Shown piece after piece: positions 7,092 through 14,870 of a stretch of DNA of 21,900 nt; the first letter of the stretch is position 1; every line of letters begins with the position of its first letter. Position numbers and translations under genes: made by a program. Origin of the DNA: JADJQU01 sp035490315. GTDB lineage: Bacteria; Planctomycetota; UBA1135; GCA-002686595. The DNA lies in the NCBI GenBank assembly GCA_035490315.1, contig DATHET010000176.1:1-21900 (forward strand), given 5' to 3'. The notes below the pieces were generated by a model. That model saw nothing but the letters and a program-made list of their open reading frames with translations. It had not been told where the DNA came from and did no database searches.

Positions 7092-9373
7092 TTCGTACCT
7101 CCCTTCGCCGCGAGCGCGGCCAGGCCGTCGAGGATCTTGTCCGCGGTGAAAGGCATCGAGTGCAGTCGCACCCCGCAGGCATTGCAGATCGCGTTGGCGA
7201 TCGCCGAGTGGCCCGGCGTCACCGCGGGCTCGGCCATTCCGATCGGACCGCGTCCGATGTCGTCCTCGTCGATCAAGGGCACGAACTCGGGCATCTCCTG
7301 ACAGCCTGCCAACTTGTAGTCGTTGAAATTCGCGTTGAGCATCAGCCCCAGCGCGGGATCGATCACGCGTTCTTCGTGCAGGGCGTAGGACAGGGCTTGG
7401 ATCATGCCGCCGTTGAGCTGGCTCTCGACCGCGGTGCGGTTGAGCGGCAAGCCGCAGTCCTGCACGCCGACCATCTGCAGCACCTGCACGCGGCCGGTGG
7501 CGAGGTCGACTTTGACCTTCGCGCCTTGAGCGCCGTGCACGCCGTCGGCGTGGGTCAGCGACTGGTCCCAGCGGCCTTCGCCGGAGATGCCAGCCGCGCC
7601 CAGCGTCGCGCAGGCTTCCTTCCAGGTCATCAAGGCCTTCGGGCCCTTGCCGGCCTTGCGTTCCTTTTCTTCCTTCGCGTCCGGCAGGACCTTCGCATCG
7701 ACGAGCGAGCCGCCGCGGAACTCGAGCTCCTCGATGGGGCGCTTGACCACGCCCGCGAGGTGCTCGAGGAAGGCCTGAGCTGCCTTGTACGCGGCGCTCT
7801 TCACCGCGGGTGCGAGCGAAGGCACCGTCGAGCTGCCGCCGGAAGGATTCGCGTTTCCATAGTTCGAGTTGCCGATCTTGGCCGTGCAGGCGCTGAGCGG
7901 CAGGCCGAACTCCTCGGCGGCGATCGCTGCGACATAAGTCCGCGTCCCGGTGCCAAGATCCTGCGAGCCGACGATCGATTGCAGCGAGCCGTCGCGGCCG
8001 ATCGCCACTTTGCATTCACAGCCGGCGCCGCCGTGGCTGCCCCAGATCGTGACGGCGAAACCGATGCCGGTCTTCGTGCCGTCCGCGTCCGGCTGTTCCT
8101 GCGGCGCGGTCTTGTTCGGGTGTTTCGCCCAGCCGATGCGCTCGGCGACGCGGTCGAGCTGCTTGGGATGCACTTCGTTCGCCAGGTTCTTCTTGCGCAT
8201 CGTCACCGGGTCGATCTTCAGCTGGTAGGCGAGATCGTCGATCACGGATTCGATCGGGAACGAAGTCTGAGGATGGCCCGGAGCTCGCATCGCGCGGCTG
8301 GAGTCGGTGTGCATGTACAGCGAGCGGATCGACGTGTGCAAGCCGTCCTTGGAAGGGCGCGCCGGCTTGCCTGATTCTTCGTCTTGCGACGGCGGCTTGC
8401 TGTCGCTCAGGCTGTAGGCGTATTGCGGCTTGTTGAACGCGCCGCCGCCGATTCCGCCAAGCTTCATGACGTCGCCATCGAGGGCGATCAATCTCCCCTC
8501 GGAGTCGGCTCCGACCTTGAGCTTGACGATGGAGCCCGAGCGATTGCCGGCGGCGAGGAACTCGTCCTCGCGGGTCATCATCAAGTGCACCGGACGCTTG
8601 AGCTCGCGCGCGAGCTCGCAGGCTGTCAGGCCTTCGACGCCGAGACCGAACTTGGAGCCGAACCCGCCGCCCATGTAGTCGACGATCGTCGTGACCTGGC
8701 TGGCCTTGAGGCCCAGGGCATCCGCGGCATCGCCAGAGACCGTGAAGGTCCCTTGCGTCGAGGCATAGACGGTCGCCGTTTCGCCGCCGTTGAAATCGAC
8801 GACCACGCCGTGGGTTTCGAGCGAGCAGTGGTGCTGGATCGGGATGTGGAATTCGCCTTCGACTTTCGCCGCGCTCGAGTCGAAAGCCTTCTTGAACTTG
8901 TCCTCGTCGCCCTCCGTGGCGGGCTTGCCGAGGTTGCCGTTGTCCTTGACCTTGCCGCCTTCTGTCGAGAGGGCCTGCTCGGGGGTGACGGACCAGGGCA
9001 GTGCCTTGTACGTCGCCTGGATGGCGCGCACCGCGTCTTCGGCGAGCTCGGGCGTCTCCGCCGCGACCACGGCGATCGGCTGGCCGAGGAAGCCCGTCTT
9101 CATCGAAGTCTTTCCACCGAGACCGCGCGCGGCGAAGACTCCGCGGAGCTTGGACGCGGCAGAACAATCGAGCTCGACCTGCGCCGTCGGCAGCGGGCAG
9201 AGCAGGAGCCGCGCGTAGACCATCCCCGGCAAGCGGATGTCGTGGGTGTAGCGCGCTCTGCCGGAGACTTTCTCCGGCCCATCGACGCGCCGCAGATTGT
9301 GGTTGAGGAGGGTCATCGCGTCGCGCGGCCCCCACTGCGGCCCGTCGGCCTTCCCCTTGGTCACGGGTTCCAT
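7088..9373 (-). CDS. Molybdo-flavoenzyme molybdopterin-binding large subunit (PaoC/YagR-like)
   Basis: The 761-residue catalytic subunit of a xanthine-oxidase-family hydroxylase probably oxidises aldehydes or N-heterocycles. It shows the N-terminal 'RRVDGPEKVSGRARYTHDI' entry to the aldehyde oxidase a/b hammerhead domain and GGGFGSKFG (235-243). The cofactor-binding stretch IVGSQDLGTGTRTYVAAIAA follows. The C-terminal GMAEPAVTPGHSAIANAI contains Glu715, the equivalent of the catalytic Glu of the family. Length is normal for the split (three-subunit) enzymes. It has no export signal of its own and probably crosses the membrane bound to the Tat-tagged small subunit. The ATG (9371-9373) overlaps the previous stop as TGATG and has a GGGAGG ribosome binding site. 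Substrate and cofactor form (MPT or MCD, sulfido ligand) cannot be read from sequence. Confidence 0.94.
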   Translation of the reverse strand: MEPVTKGKADGPQWGPRDAMTLLNHNLRRVDGPEKVSGRARYTHDIRLPGMVYARLLLCPLPTAQVELDCSAASKLRGVFAARGLGGKTSMKTGFLGQPIAVVAAETPELAEDAVRAIQATYKALPWSVTPEQALSTEGGKVKDNGNLGKPATEGDEDKFKKAFDSSAAKVEGEFHIPIQHHCSLETHGVVVDFNGGETATVYASTQGTFTVSGDAADALGLKASQVTTIVDYMGGGFGSKFGLGVEGLTACELARELKRPVHLMMTREDEFLAAGNRSGSIVKLKVGADSEGRLIALDGDVMKLGGIGGGAFNKPQYAYSLSDSKPPSQDEESGKPARPSKDGLHTSIRSLYMHTDSSRAMRAPGHPQTSFPIESVIDDLAYQLKIDPVTMRKKNLANEVHPKQLDRVAERIGWAKHPNKTAPQEQPDADGTKTGIGFAVTIWGSHGGAGCECKVAIGRDGSLQSIVGSQDLGTGTRTYVAAIAAEEFGLPLSACTAKIGNSNYGNANPSGGSSTVPSLAPAVKSAAYKAAQAFLEHLAGVVKRPIEELEFRGGSLVDAKVLPDAKEEKERKAGKGPKALMTWKEACATLGAAGISGEGRWDQSLTHADGVHGAQGAKVKVDLATGRVQVLQMVGVQDCGLPLNRTAVESQLNGGMIQALSYALHEERVIDPALGLMLNANFNDYKLAGCQEMPEFVPLIDEDDIGRGPIGMAEPAVTPGHSAIANAICNACGVRLHSMPFTADKILDGLAALAAKGGTK

Positions 9374-9987
9374 CACTTGCCTCCCTGCATCTGCTTGCCG
9401 GCTTCGAGCGCCGCCTCGAAGACTCGCGGATACGTTCCGCAGCGACACAGATTGCCCGAGCAGAACTTCTGGATCTCCTCGCGCGTCGCTTTCGGATTTT
9501 TCCCAAGGCAAGCGGTGACCGACATGACGAAGCCCGGAGTGCAGAAGCCGCACATCAAGGCGTCGCGCGCGACGAAGGCTTCCTGCACAGCGCTCAGCTT
9601 GCCGTCGACCGCCAGTCCTTCGACCGTCGCGATCGGCTTGCCGATGCAATCCATCGCGAGCAGCATGCAGGCGTAGACCGGCTTCTTGTCGACGAAGACG
9701 GTGCACGCGCCGCAGGAGCCCTGGTTGCAGACCAGCTTGGCGCCGGTCAGCGGCGGCTCGCAGTGGTTGCGCAGCGCGTTGAGCAGACTCGTGCGCGGCT
9801 CGACCTTGACCTTGCGCTTCTCGCCGTTGATCGACAGCTCGATCTCGGTCGAGCCCGACATGCGCTCGACCTGCGGACTCGACGCGAAGGCCTGGGCCGC
9901 GCCCAGGGCCGTGCTCGCCGCGGCGACTCCGCCGGCGCCTTTCAGGAACGAGCGCCGCGAGACGTGGGTGCGATCTCCGAGGGACAT
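9373..9987 (-). CDS. Molybdo-flavoenzyme [2Fe-2S] subunit with Tat signal (PaoA/YagT-like)
   Basis: The 204-residue first gene of the operon encodes the electron-transfer subunit. A twin-arginine signal, SRRSFLK (10-16), followed by a hydrophobic Ala/Gly stretch to about residue 36, directs export of the folded complex. The plant-type ferredoxin domain has Cys87, Cys92, Cys95 and Cys107. The second, all-helical domain has Cys146, Cys149, Cys181 and Cys183 with the canonical C-x2-C-x31-C-x-C spacing. All eight ligands are therefore present. The ATG at 9985-9987 is supported by AGGAGG 7 nt upstream and by the position of the Tat motif; the frame is open further upstream without homology. In E. 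coli PaoABC the corresponding small subunit also carries the Tat signal and the complex is periplasmic. Confidence 0.95.
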   Translation of the reverse strand: MSLGDRTHVSRRSFLKGAGGVAAASTALGAAQAFASSPQVERMSGSTEIELSINGEKRKVKVEPRTSLLNALRNHCEPPLTGAKLVCNQGSCGACTVFVDKKPVYACMLLAMDCIGKPIATVEGLAVDGKLSAVQEAFVARDALMCGFCTPGFVMSVTACLGKNPKATREEIQKFCSGNLCRCGTYPRVFEAALEAGKQMQGGK

Positions 9988-10039
9988 GCCGAATCCTCCT
10001 TGGCCGCGCGGTGGCGAGTTGCCACGGTCGGGCTCGGCG

Positions 10040-10067
10040 ATTCTAGACATGCGAATTGTCCCGGCAA
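10040..10067 (-). promoter_or_regulatory. Candidate sigma70-type promoter for the pao-like operon
   Basis: On the minus strand TTGCCG (10062-10067) and TAGAAT (10040-10045) are separated by 16 bases. The -10 has one mismatch to consensus and the -35 has two. The start point would be near 10033, giving a leader of about 45 nt that ends in the strong AGGAGG site. A small 5-bp inverted repeat (10011-10025) lies in this leader. It is the best promoter-like sequence in the 175-base divergent interval, but it is a consensus match by eye only. Confidence 0.4.
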
Positions 10068-10125
10068 GCTGTTCTCCCCGGACATCCGCGTGGCGCGTGC
10101 AAAGTTCCTGTCCGCAGCGCTCGAC

Positions 10126-10155
10126 TTGGTCGCGGCGCGACCCTCGCGGTAGAGT
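10126..10155 (+). promoter_or_regulatory. Weak candidate promoter for the SGNH hydrolase gene
   Basis: TTGGTC (10126-10131) and TAGAGT (10150-10155) are spaced by 18 bases just before the GTG start at 10163. If used, transcription would begin almost at the start codon, giving a leaderless or nearly leaderless mRNA. That would fit the absence of a ribosome binding site there. Both hexamers are imperfect, so this is tentative. Confidence 0.2.
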
Positions 10156-10162
10156 CCGATTG

Positions 10163-11329
10163 GTGGAAGTCCCGAGCACACGCAAGCCGCTGCGCAAGAA
10201 GATCGCGCTGATGCTCCTGGCCGTGGTGCTCGCGGGCGGCGCGCTCGAAGCGGCGCTGCGTATCGCGGGTTTCCAGCACTATCCGGTCGTCATCCCGCCG
10301 ATCATCTGGAACGGCGACGAAGACCGCGACTTGAACCACGGCCTTGGCATGTTCGTGAAGGACAAGGCTCAGCTTTGGGTTCCGCGTGCCGGCGTGGAGG
10401 TCCCCTACGGCGCCGAGCAGGGCGAGAAGATCAATTCCGCCGGATATCGCGGTCCGCTGCGCGCCTCGAAGCCGGCCGCGGGCGTGTTGCGCATCATCGC
10501 GCTTGGAGATTCGTCGACGTTCGGCATGGGCGTGCCCTACCCGGACACCTGGTGCGCGCAACTCGAGAGCCTGCTCGCCGCCCAAGGCGTGCAGGCCGAG
10601 GTCATCGACGCCGGCGTGATCGGCTTCACGATCGAGCAGGGACTCGAGCGCTACGAGGCTCTCGGCCGCGGTCTTTCACCGCAGGTCGTGATCGCTGCTT
10701 TCGGAGCGACCAACGAGCACATCTGGGCGAACACGATGCCCGATCGGCCGAAGATCGATCTGTTCAAGCAGCCCGCTACCTTTCGCGACGGCTTGATGGT
10801 GCTGCGACGCAATGTGCGGATCCTGCACCTCGCCGGTTGGGTCGTCGACCGCGCGCGCGGAGAAGACCGCGAGGCGATTCGCGCGGCCTTGAAGAAGGAG
10901 CGGATGAATCGCGATGCATTCAATCTGGGCGTCGGCAAGCCGGACTGGCCTGGCCAGCGCCGCGTCGGGCTCGAGCGCTTCGCGGTGGCCCACGACGAGC
11001 TCGCGGCGCGCGTGAAAGCCGACGGCGCATCGCTGGTGCTCGTCTCCATGCCGCGCGGTGCGGATCGCGAGGTCAAGGCGCCCGTGCTGCCCTTGTACAA
11101 CCAGGCGGTGCAGGATGCAGCGCAACGCTTGAACGCGGGATACTTCGACGCGCGCGCCGCGGTCACGGCCGCGCTTGCGGGTCCGCCGCCGCGTCCGTGG
11201 GCGGAGCTGTTCCTCGATGCCTACCACCCGACGCGCGCGGGCCACGCCTTGATCGCCGCGGGCCTCGCGCCGATCGTCAAGTCGTTGGCGGACGCGCGGA
11301 ACGCGAGCTCGCCAGCATCAGGTCGCTGA
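10163..11329 (+). CDS. Membrane-anchored SGNH/GDSL-type hydrolase
   Basis: The 388-residue protein starts at GTG 10163 with a basic N-terminus (STRKPLRKK) and one hydrophobic segment (about 14-35) that should anchor it outside the cytoplasmic membrane. The SGNH blocks are recognisable: IIALGDSSTFG (block I, nucleophile Ser117), the Gly of GVIGFT (block II), GATNEH (block III, Asn184) and DAYHPTRAGH (block V, Asp352 and His355). Such enzymes hydrolyse esters of lipids or acetylated carbohydrates, or transfer acetyl groups in envelope polysaccharides. The substrate is unknown. A long in-frame extension upstream shows no homology, and TTG 10160 is an alternative start. The last 53 bases overlap the 3' end of htpG on the opposite strand. 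The gene stands alone on its strand. Confidence 0.85.
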   Translation: MEVPSTRKPLRKKIALMLLAVVLAGGALEAALRIAGFQHYPVVIPPIIWNGDEDRDLNHGLGMFVKDKAQLWVPRAGVEVPYGAEQGEKINSAGYRGPLRASKPAAGVLRIIALGDSSTFGMGVPYPDTWCAQLESLLAAQGVQAEVIDAGVIGFTIEQGLERYEALGRGLSPQVVIAAFGATNEHIWANTMPDRPKIDLFKQPATFRDGLMVLRRNVRILHLAGWVVDRARGEDREAIRAALKKERMNRDAFNLGVGKPDWPGQRRVGLERFAVAHDELAARVKADGASLVLVSMPRGADREVKAPVLPLYNQAVQDAAQRLNAGYFDARAAVTAALAGPPPRPWAELFLDAYHPTRAGHALIAAGLAPIVKSLADARNASSPASGR

Positions 11330-13229
11330 TCAGGCGCGAGAAACGCACCGGATCCTTCAAGTTCCCGCCCTCGGCGAGCTGAGCCTGGCCGAGCAGCAGA
11401 TCGGCGGCGGCTTTCATGCGCTCGGCATCGGGCGCTTCGCGGTGAGCGCGCTCGAGATCCTGGATCAAGGGGTGCGATGGATTGAGCTCGAGCACGCGCT
11501 TCTGCGGCGGCAGGGATCCGTGGGTCTGCTGGAACACGCGCTGCATGTGGATGCCGAGGGCTTCCTTCTCGTCGACGAGCACCGCCGGCGAATCGGTGAG
11601 GCGGCTCGAGAAGCGGACGCGCGACACGTCGTCGGACAGGGCGGACTCCAGGCTCTCGAGCCAGGAGCGCGCCTCGCGCTCGCGCTCTTCGCGCTCCTTG
11701 CGAGCCGTGTCGCTCTCCCAGGACGCTTCGCCGCGGCCGACGGAGACCAGGGTCTTGCCCTCGTATTCGCGCAGGTGCTCGAGCACCCAGTCGTCGACCG
11801 GGTCGACGAAGAACAGCACCTCGCGGCCGCGAGCTTTCAAGGTCTCCAGGTGCGGCGAGCGCGCCGCCGCCGCGGCGTCGGTGGCGCTCAAGTAGAAGAT
11901 GTCCTTCGCGTCGGCGGGCATGCGAGCGATGTACTCGTCGAGCGTGGTCAGACTCTCGCCCGCCGAGCTCGGATAGAGGGCGATCGCCGCGACCGCGGTG
12001 CGGTTGTCGCCGTCGAACACGATGCCTTCCTTGATCGTGGTCCCGAACTGGCGCCAGAAGGCTTCATACTCCTCGCGCCGCGACTGGAGCAGATTGGCGA
12101 ACGTATCGAGCACCTTCTTCGTCAGGCGTTTCTTGATCTGGCCGATCTGGCGGTTCGACTGCAGGATCTCGCGCGAAACGTTGAGCGGCAGGTCCTGGCT
12201 GTCGACCACGCCGCGCACGAAGCGCAACCAGGGCGGCAGGAGGACTTCGCACTCGGCCATGATGAACACGCGCCGCACGTAGAGGCTGACCTGCGGCTTG
12301 TCGTTGCGGCCCTCGAACCAGCCCGGCGGGCGCTCGCTCGGCAGGTAGAGCAGCGCGGTGTACTCGCTGGTGCCCTCGACCTTGAAGTGGATCGCCTCCA
12401 GCGGCGCGTGCCAGTCGTGGGTCAGGTGGCGGTAGAACTCGGCGTGCTCTTCCTTCGTGACTTCGTCCTTGGGCCGCGCCCACAAGGGACGGCGCGTGTT
12501 GAGCTGCGCGACTTTCGTGCCGTCCTCGAGCGTGTCTTCCTTCAGGCCGTGGCCCTTGCCGAAAGCGCTGGCCGCCATCACGATCGGGTACTCGACGAAG
12601 TCCGAGTAGCGCCGCACCAATTCGCGCAGCACGTGCGGGTCGGCGAAGTCCTGGAAGGCCTCGTCGTCTTCGTCGGCGCCGCGCGCCTTGAGGAACAGCT
12701 CGATGGTGGTGCCCACGGCTGCGTCGGGCGCGTCCTCGATTGCGTATTCGCCGTCGCCTTTGGAGCGCCAGCGCGTGCCGCCGCTCTCGCCGGCGCGGCG
12801 CGTGACCACCACGATCTCGTCGGCGACCATGAAGCTCGCGTAGAAGCCCACGCCGAACTGACCGATCAATTGCGGCAAGCCGCTGGCCTGCTTTTCGCGC
12901 GCCGCCTCGAGGAACTTGCGCGTGCCCGAGCGCGCGATCGTGCCCAGGTTCGCGATCACTTCCTCGCGGCTCATGCCGATGCCGTTGTCCTTGACGCGCA
13001 GGATGTGGGCCACGCCGTCGGCTTCGAGCACGATCCGCGGCTCGCCCTGCGAGGAACCGAGCGCGGAATTCGTCAAGGCCTCGAAGCGCAGCTTGTCGAT
13101 GGCGTCGCTGGCGTTGGAGATCAATTCGCGCAGGAAGATCTCGCGGTGGCTGTAGAGCGAGTGGATCATCAAGGAAAGCAGTTCCTTGACCTCGGCCTGG
13201 AAGGGATGTGTCTCTGTCGTGGTGCTCAT
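11277..13229 (-). CDS. htpG: Molecular chaperone HtpG (Hsp90 family)
   Basis: The 650-residue ATP-dependent chaperone has the typical three domains. The GHKL ATPase domain shows LRELISNASDAIDKLRF (Glu35, Asn39), VKDNGIGMS (Asp81 to Met86) and GQFGVGFYASFMVAD (from 123). The middle domain contains DLPLNVSREILQSNRQI, with the conserved Arg that contacts ATP phosphate. The C-terminal dimerisation domain runs to the end. Length is close to the family norm. It opens with an ATGA overlap with the GNAT acetyltransferase stop, so it is likely translationally coupled, and no clear ribosome binding site is seen. No heat-shock operator such as CIRCE is visible upstream. The C-terminus extends 53 bases into the convergent SGNH gene; both tails look like low-constraint sequence. 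Confidence 0.97.
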   Translation of the reverse strand: MSTTTETHPFQAEVKELLSLMIHSLYSHREIFLRELISNASDAIDKLRFEALTNSALGSSQGEPRIVLEADGVAHILRVKDNGIGMSREEVIANLGTIARSGTRKFLEAAREKQASGLPQLIGQFGVGFYASFMVADEIVVVTRRAGESGGTRWRSKGDGEYAIEDAPDAAVGTTIELFLKARGADEDDEAFQDFADPHVLRELVRRYSDFVEYPIVMAASAFGKGHGLKEDTLEDGTKVAQLNTRRPLWARPKDEVTKEEHAEFYRHLTHDWHAPLEAIHFKVEGTSEYTALLYLPSERPPGWFEGRNDKPQVSLYVRRVFIMAECEVLLPPWLRFVRGVVDSQDLPLNVSREILQSNRQIGQIKKRLTKKVLDTFANLLQSRREEYEAFWRQFGTTIKEGIVFDGDNRTAVAAIALYPSSAGESLTTLDEYIARMPADAKDIFYLSATDAAAAARSPHLETLKARGREVLFFVDPVDDWVLEHLREYEGKTLVSVGRGEASWESDTARKEREEREREARSWLESLESALSDDVSRVRFSSRLTDSPAVLVDEKEALGIHMQRVFQQTHGSLPPQKRVLELNPSHPLIQDLERAHREAPDAERMKAAADLLLGQAQLAEGGNLKDPVRFSRLISDLMLASSRSARPPTT

Positions 13230-13726
13230 GGCTTGGCGGTGGATCCGAGAACGAAATCGAGCTCGTAGAGTTGGTAGTGGGCGCGCGACATGCCCAGGGC
13301 CTCATAGGTCGAGATGGCGGTCGAATTCTCGCGCTCGACGTACAGGCGCAGCCCGACGATCGGCGCGTCCTCGGCAGGAGCCAGCCCATCGCGGGCCCGC
13401 GCTTCGAGCCAGCGGTACATGGCGCGGTAGACCCCGCCGCGTCGCGCGTCCGGCAGCACGTAGACGCTCTGGATCCACCAGAACCAGCCGTTGCGCCAGT
13501 CGCTCCACTCGCGCGTGACCAGCAGGCAGGCGACCAGGGCCCCGTCGCGCTCGGCGACCACGTAGAAGCCGCGTTCGCGGTTCTCGAACACGGCCCGGGT
13601 GCCGGCGGCGAGGCGCTCGGGGTCCAGGGCCCGGCCCTCGGTCTCGCGAGCCATGCGCGCGTTGAAATCGGCGATGGTCGCGGCGTCGGAAGCGGCGGCG
13701 TTGCGGATCAGGAGCGGCTGGGTCAC
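13226..13726 (-). CDS. GNAT-family N-acetyltransferase
   Basis: The 166-residue protein has the GNAT fold order: an N-terminal 'IRNAAASDAATIADFNARMA' strand and helix, then VVAERDGALVACLLVTREWS, then motif A. Motif A is IQSVYVLPDARRGGVYRAMY, with the acetyl-CoA pyrophosphate loop 'R-R-G-G-V'. The C-terminal LRLYVERENSTAISTYEALG is motif B and is characteristic of the family. These enzymes transfer an acyl group from CoA to an amine; the substrate is unknown. The start is a GTG (13724-13726) without a clear ribosome binding site, 67 bases after the JAMM protease gene. The stop overlaps the htpG start by 4 bases, so the two are probably co-expressed. Confidence 0.9.
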   Translation of the reverse strand: MTQPLLIRNAAASDAATIADFNARMARETEGRALDPERLAAGTRAVFENRERGFYVVAERDGALVACLLVTREWSDWRNGWFWWIQSVYVLPDARRGGVYRAMYRWLEARARDGLAPAEDAPIVGLRLYVERENSTAISTYEALGMSRAHYQLYELDFVLGSTAKP

Positions 13727-13793
13727 CGCCAGAGGATAGCGAGACGCCTGCCGACTTCGCCGGTGCTCTGGCCCGTGCGACCCGCGATCGGGA

Positions 13794-14219
13794 TCAGCCG
13801 TGAGCCGTCAGGGGTTCCGCGATGTCCATCGGCTCGAAGCCGCTCGCGACCTGTCGCCAGCAGGCGAGGCCAAGGCCGTGACGCGGCTTCGGCACCGCGA
13901 TCAAGCTGAGCCACGAGGCCGGCGAGCCCTGGTGGTCGTGCCGCGATCCCTCGAGCGGACCGCGCGGATGGCTGTGCCAGACTCCCACGACCTCGAGGCC
14001 GTTCGCTCGCGCGCCGTCCTCTGCGGCGAGCAGGTCCAGCGGGTCCAGCTCGAAGCGCGTGCGCGGCTCCAGAGCGATGTTGCGCGCCGCTACCAGGGCC
14101 GCGACCTCGACTTCCTTCCCGCGCCGGCGACCGAGCAGGAGTCCGCAGGTCTCGTCGGGCAGGGCCCGCCGCGTGCGCACCTCGATCTCGCGCCTCAGGA
14201 GTGCAGGAAGGATCAGCAT
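13794..14219 (-). CDS. JAMM/MPN+ (JAB) domain metalloprotease, stand-alone
   Basis: The 141-residue protein is essentially a single JAB domain. The zinc-site motif is complete: Glu23 in LPDETCGLLLG, and HSHPRGPLEGSRHD matches H-x-H-x7-S-x2-D exactly. These enzymes are zinc isopeptidases. Bacterial stand-alone forms often process ubiquitin-like sulfur carriers such as ThiS, MoaD or CysO. No such carrier or E1-like partner is in the window, so the substrate is unknown. The ATG at 14217-14219 has a GGAG about 10 nt upstream, within a small inverted repeat (14221-14236). The Glu and JAMM residues argue for an active enzyme. It lies 65 bases downstream of the DUF3501 gene on the same strand. Confidence 0.9.
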   Translation of the reverse strand: MLILPALLRREIEVRTRRALPDETCGLLLGRRRGKEVEVAALVAARNIALEPRTRFELDPLDLLAAEDGARANGLEVVGVWHSHPRGPLEGSRHDHQGSPASWLSLIAVPKPRHGLGLACWRQVASGFEPMDIAEPLTAHG

Positions 14220-14284
14220 CGTTGGTGTTCTCCAACCCGCTGTAGTCGCGGCCGGGCGCGAGTCACGGAACCGAACGCTTGTCG

Positions 14285-14845
14285 CTACAAGTCGCTCGCG
14301 AGGTCCTCGGCCAGGGCCGTGCGGGTCGCCGCGCCGAGCTCGGTCTCGGCGGTCAGGCCCGGGTGATCGCAGCCGATGGCCCAGGGCACCTCGCCGCGCA
14401 CGTCGAATTTGAGGTAATGCACGCTGGAAAGGCGCGTCTCGCCGATCTGGCGCGGGTCGCAGGTGGCGCGCACCTTTTTGCCGGTGGGCAGCCGGACGTA
14501 GAGGGCGGCGGGCAGCAGGATCCATTCCTCGAGGCGTTTCTTGCGCTCCTCGGCGTCGTCGATCTCGATCAGCAGGGTGCAGCCCAGCTCGCCAGGGCCG
14601 CCGAGCAATTCGTTGTACGTGGTGAGCTCGTGGCGGATGTCCGTCTCGCGCACGATGCGCTCGGCGCGCATCATCTCCTGGACCTGGTAGCGGATCGTCG
14701 CCGTGTTCTCGAACAGGAAGGTCAGCACGCCGGCGACGTGGACGCGGCGCAGGGCCTTGATCCTGAGCACGTCCGCGCGCAGCACTTCGCGCTCGGTCTC
14801 GTAGCTGACGTAGTCGAGCAGGGATTCGCGCTGGACGGATCTCAT
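14285..14845 (-). CDS. DUF3501 family protein
   Basis: The 186-residue cytoplasmic protein shows the family's typical opening helix and basic block: LLDYVSYETEREVLRADVLR followed by IKALRRVHVAGVLTFLFENTAT. The conserved IRYQVQEMMRAERI, LTTYNELLGGPGELGCTLLI and ATCDPRQIGETRLSSVHYL segments follow. Length is usual for the family. The molecular function is not known to me. In many bacteria DUF3501 genes lie beside rubrerythrin and a heterodisulfide-reductase-like Fe-S oxidoreductase; neither is present here. The gene begins 25 bases after the stop of the thioredoxin-fold/TPR gene and is followed by the JAMM gene. The ATG at 14843-14845 has no clear ribosome binding site. Confidence 0.85.
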   Translation of the reverse strand: MRSVQRESLLDYVSYETEREVLRADVLRIKALRRVHVAGVLTFLFENTATIRYQVQEMMRAERIVRETDIRHELTTYNELLGGPGELGCTLLIEIDDAEERKKRLEEWILLPAALYVRLPTGKKVRATCDPRQIGETRLSSVHYLKFDVRGEVPWAIGCDHPGLTAETELGAATRTALAEDLASDL

Positions 14846-14870
14846 TCGCGCGCAGTGTACACCCTGGCTT

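Noticed and set aside
6102..8015. Longer start for the FAD subunit, extending to 8015
   Set aside because: The extra residues are a shadow of the molybdopterin gene; the GTG at 7091 with GTGA overlap and GGGAGG site fits.
7088..9706. Longer start for the molybdopterin subunit, extending to 9706
   Set aside because: The extension runs through the [2Fe-2S] subunit gene in another frame; ATG 9373 has a ribosome binding site and matches the start of homology.
11442..13268. Plus-strand open frame of 608 codons antisense to htpG
   Set aside because: htpG on the minus strand has every Hsp90 motif; the antisense frame is low-complexity and unlike any protein I know.
13729..13771. CCAGAG...CTCTGG inverted repeat before the GNAT gene
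   Set aside because: Six-base arms with a 31-base loop are not convincing as a structure or operator.
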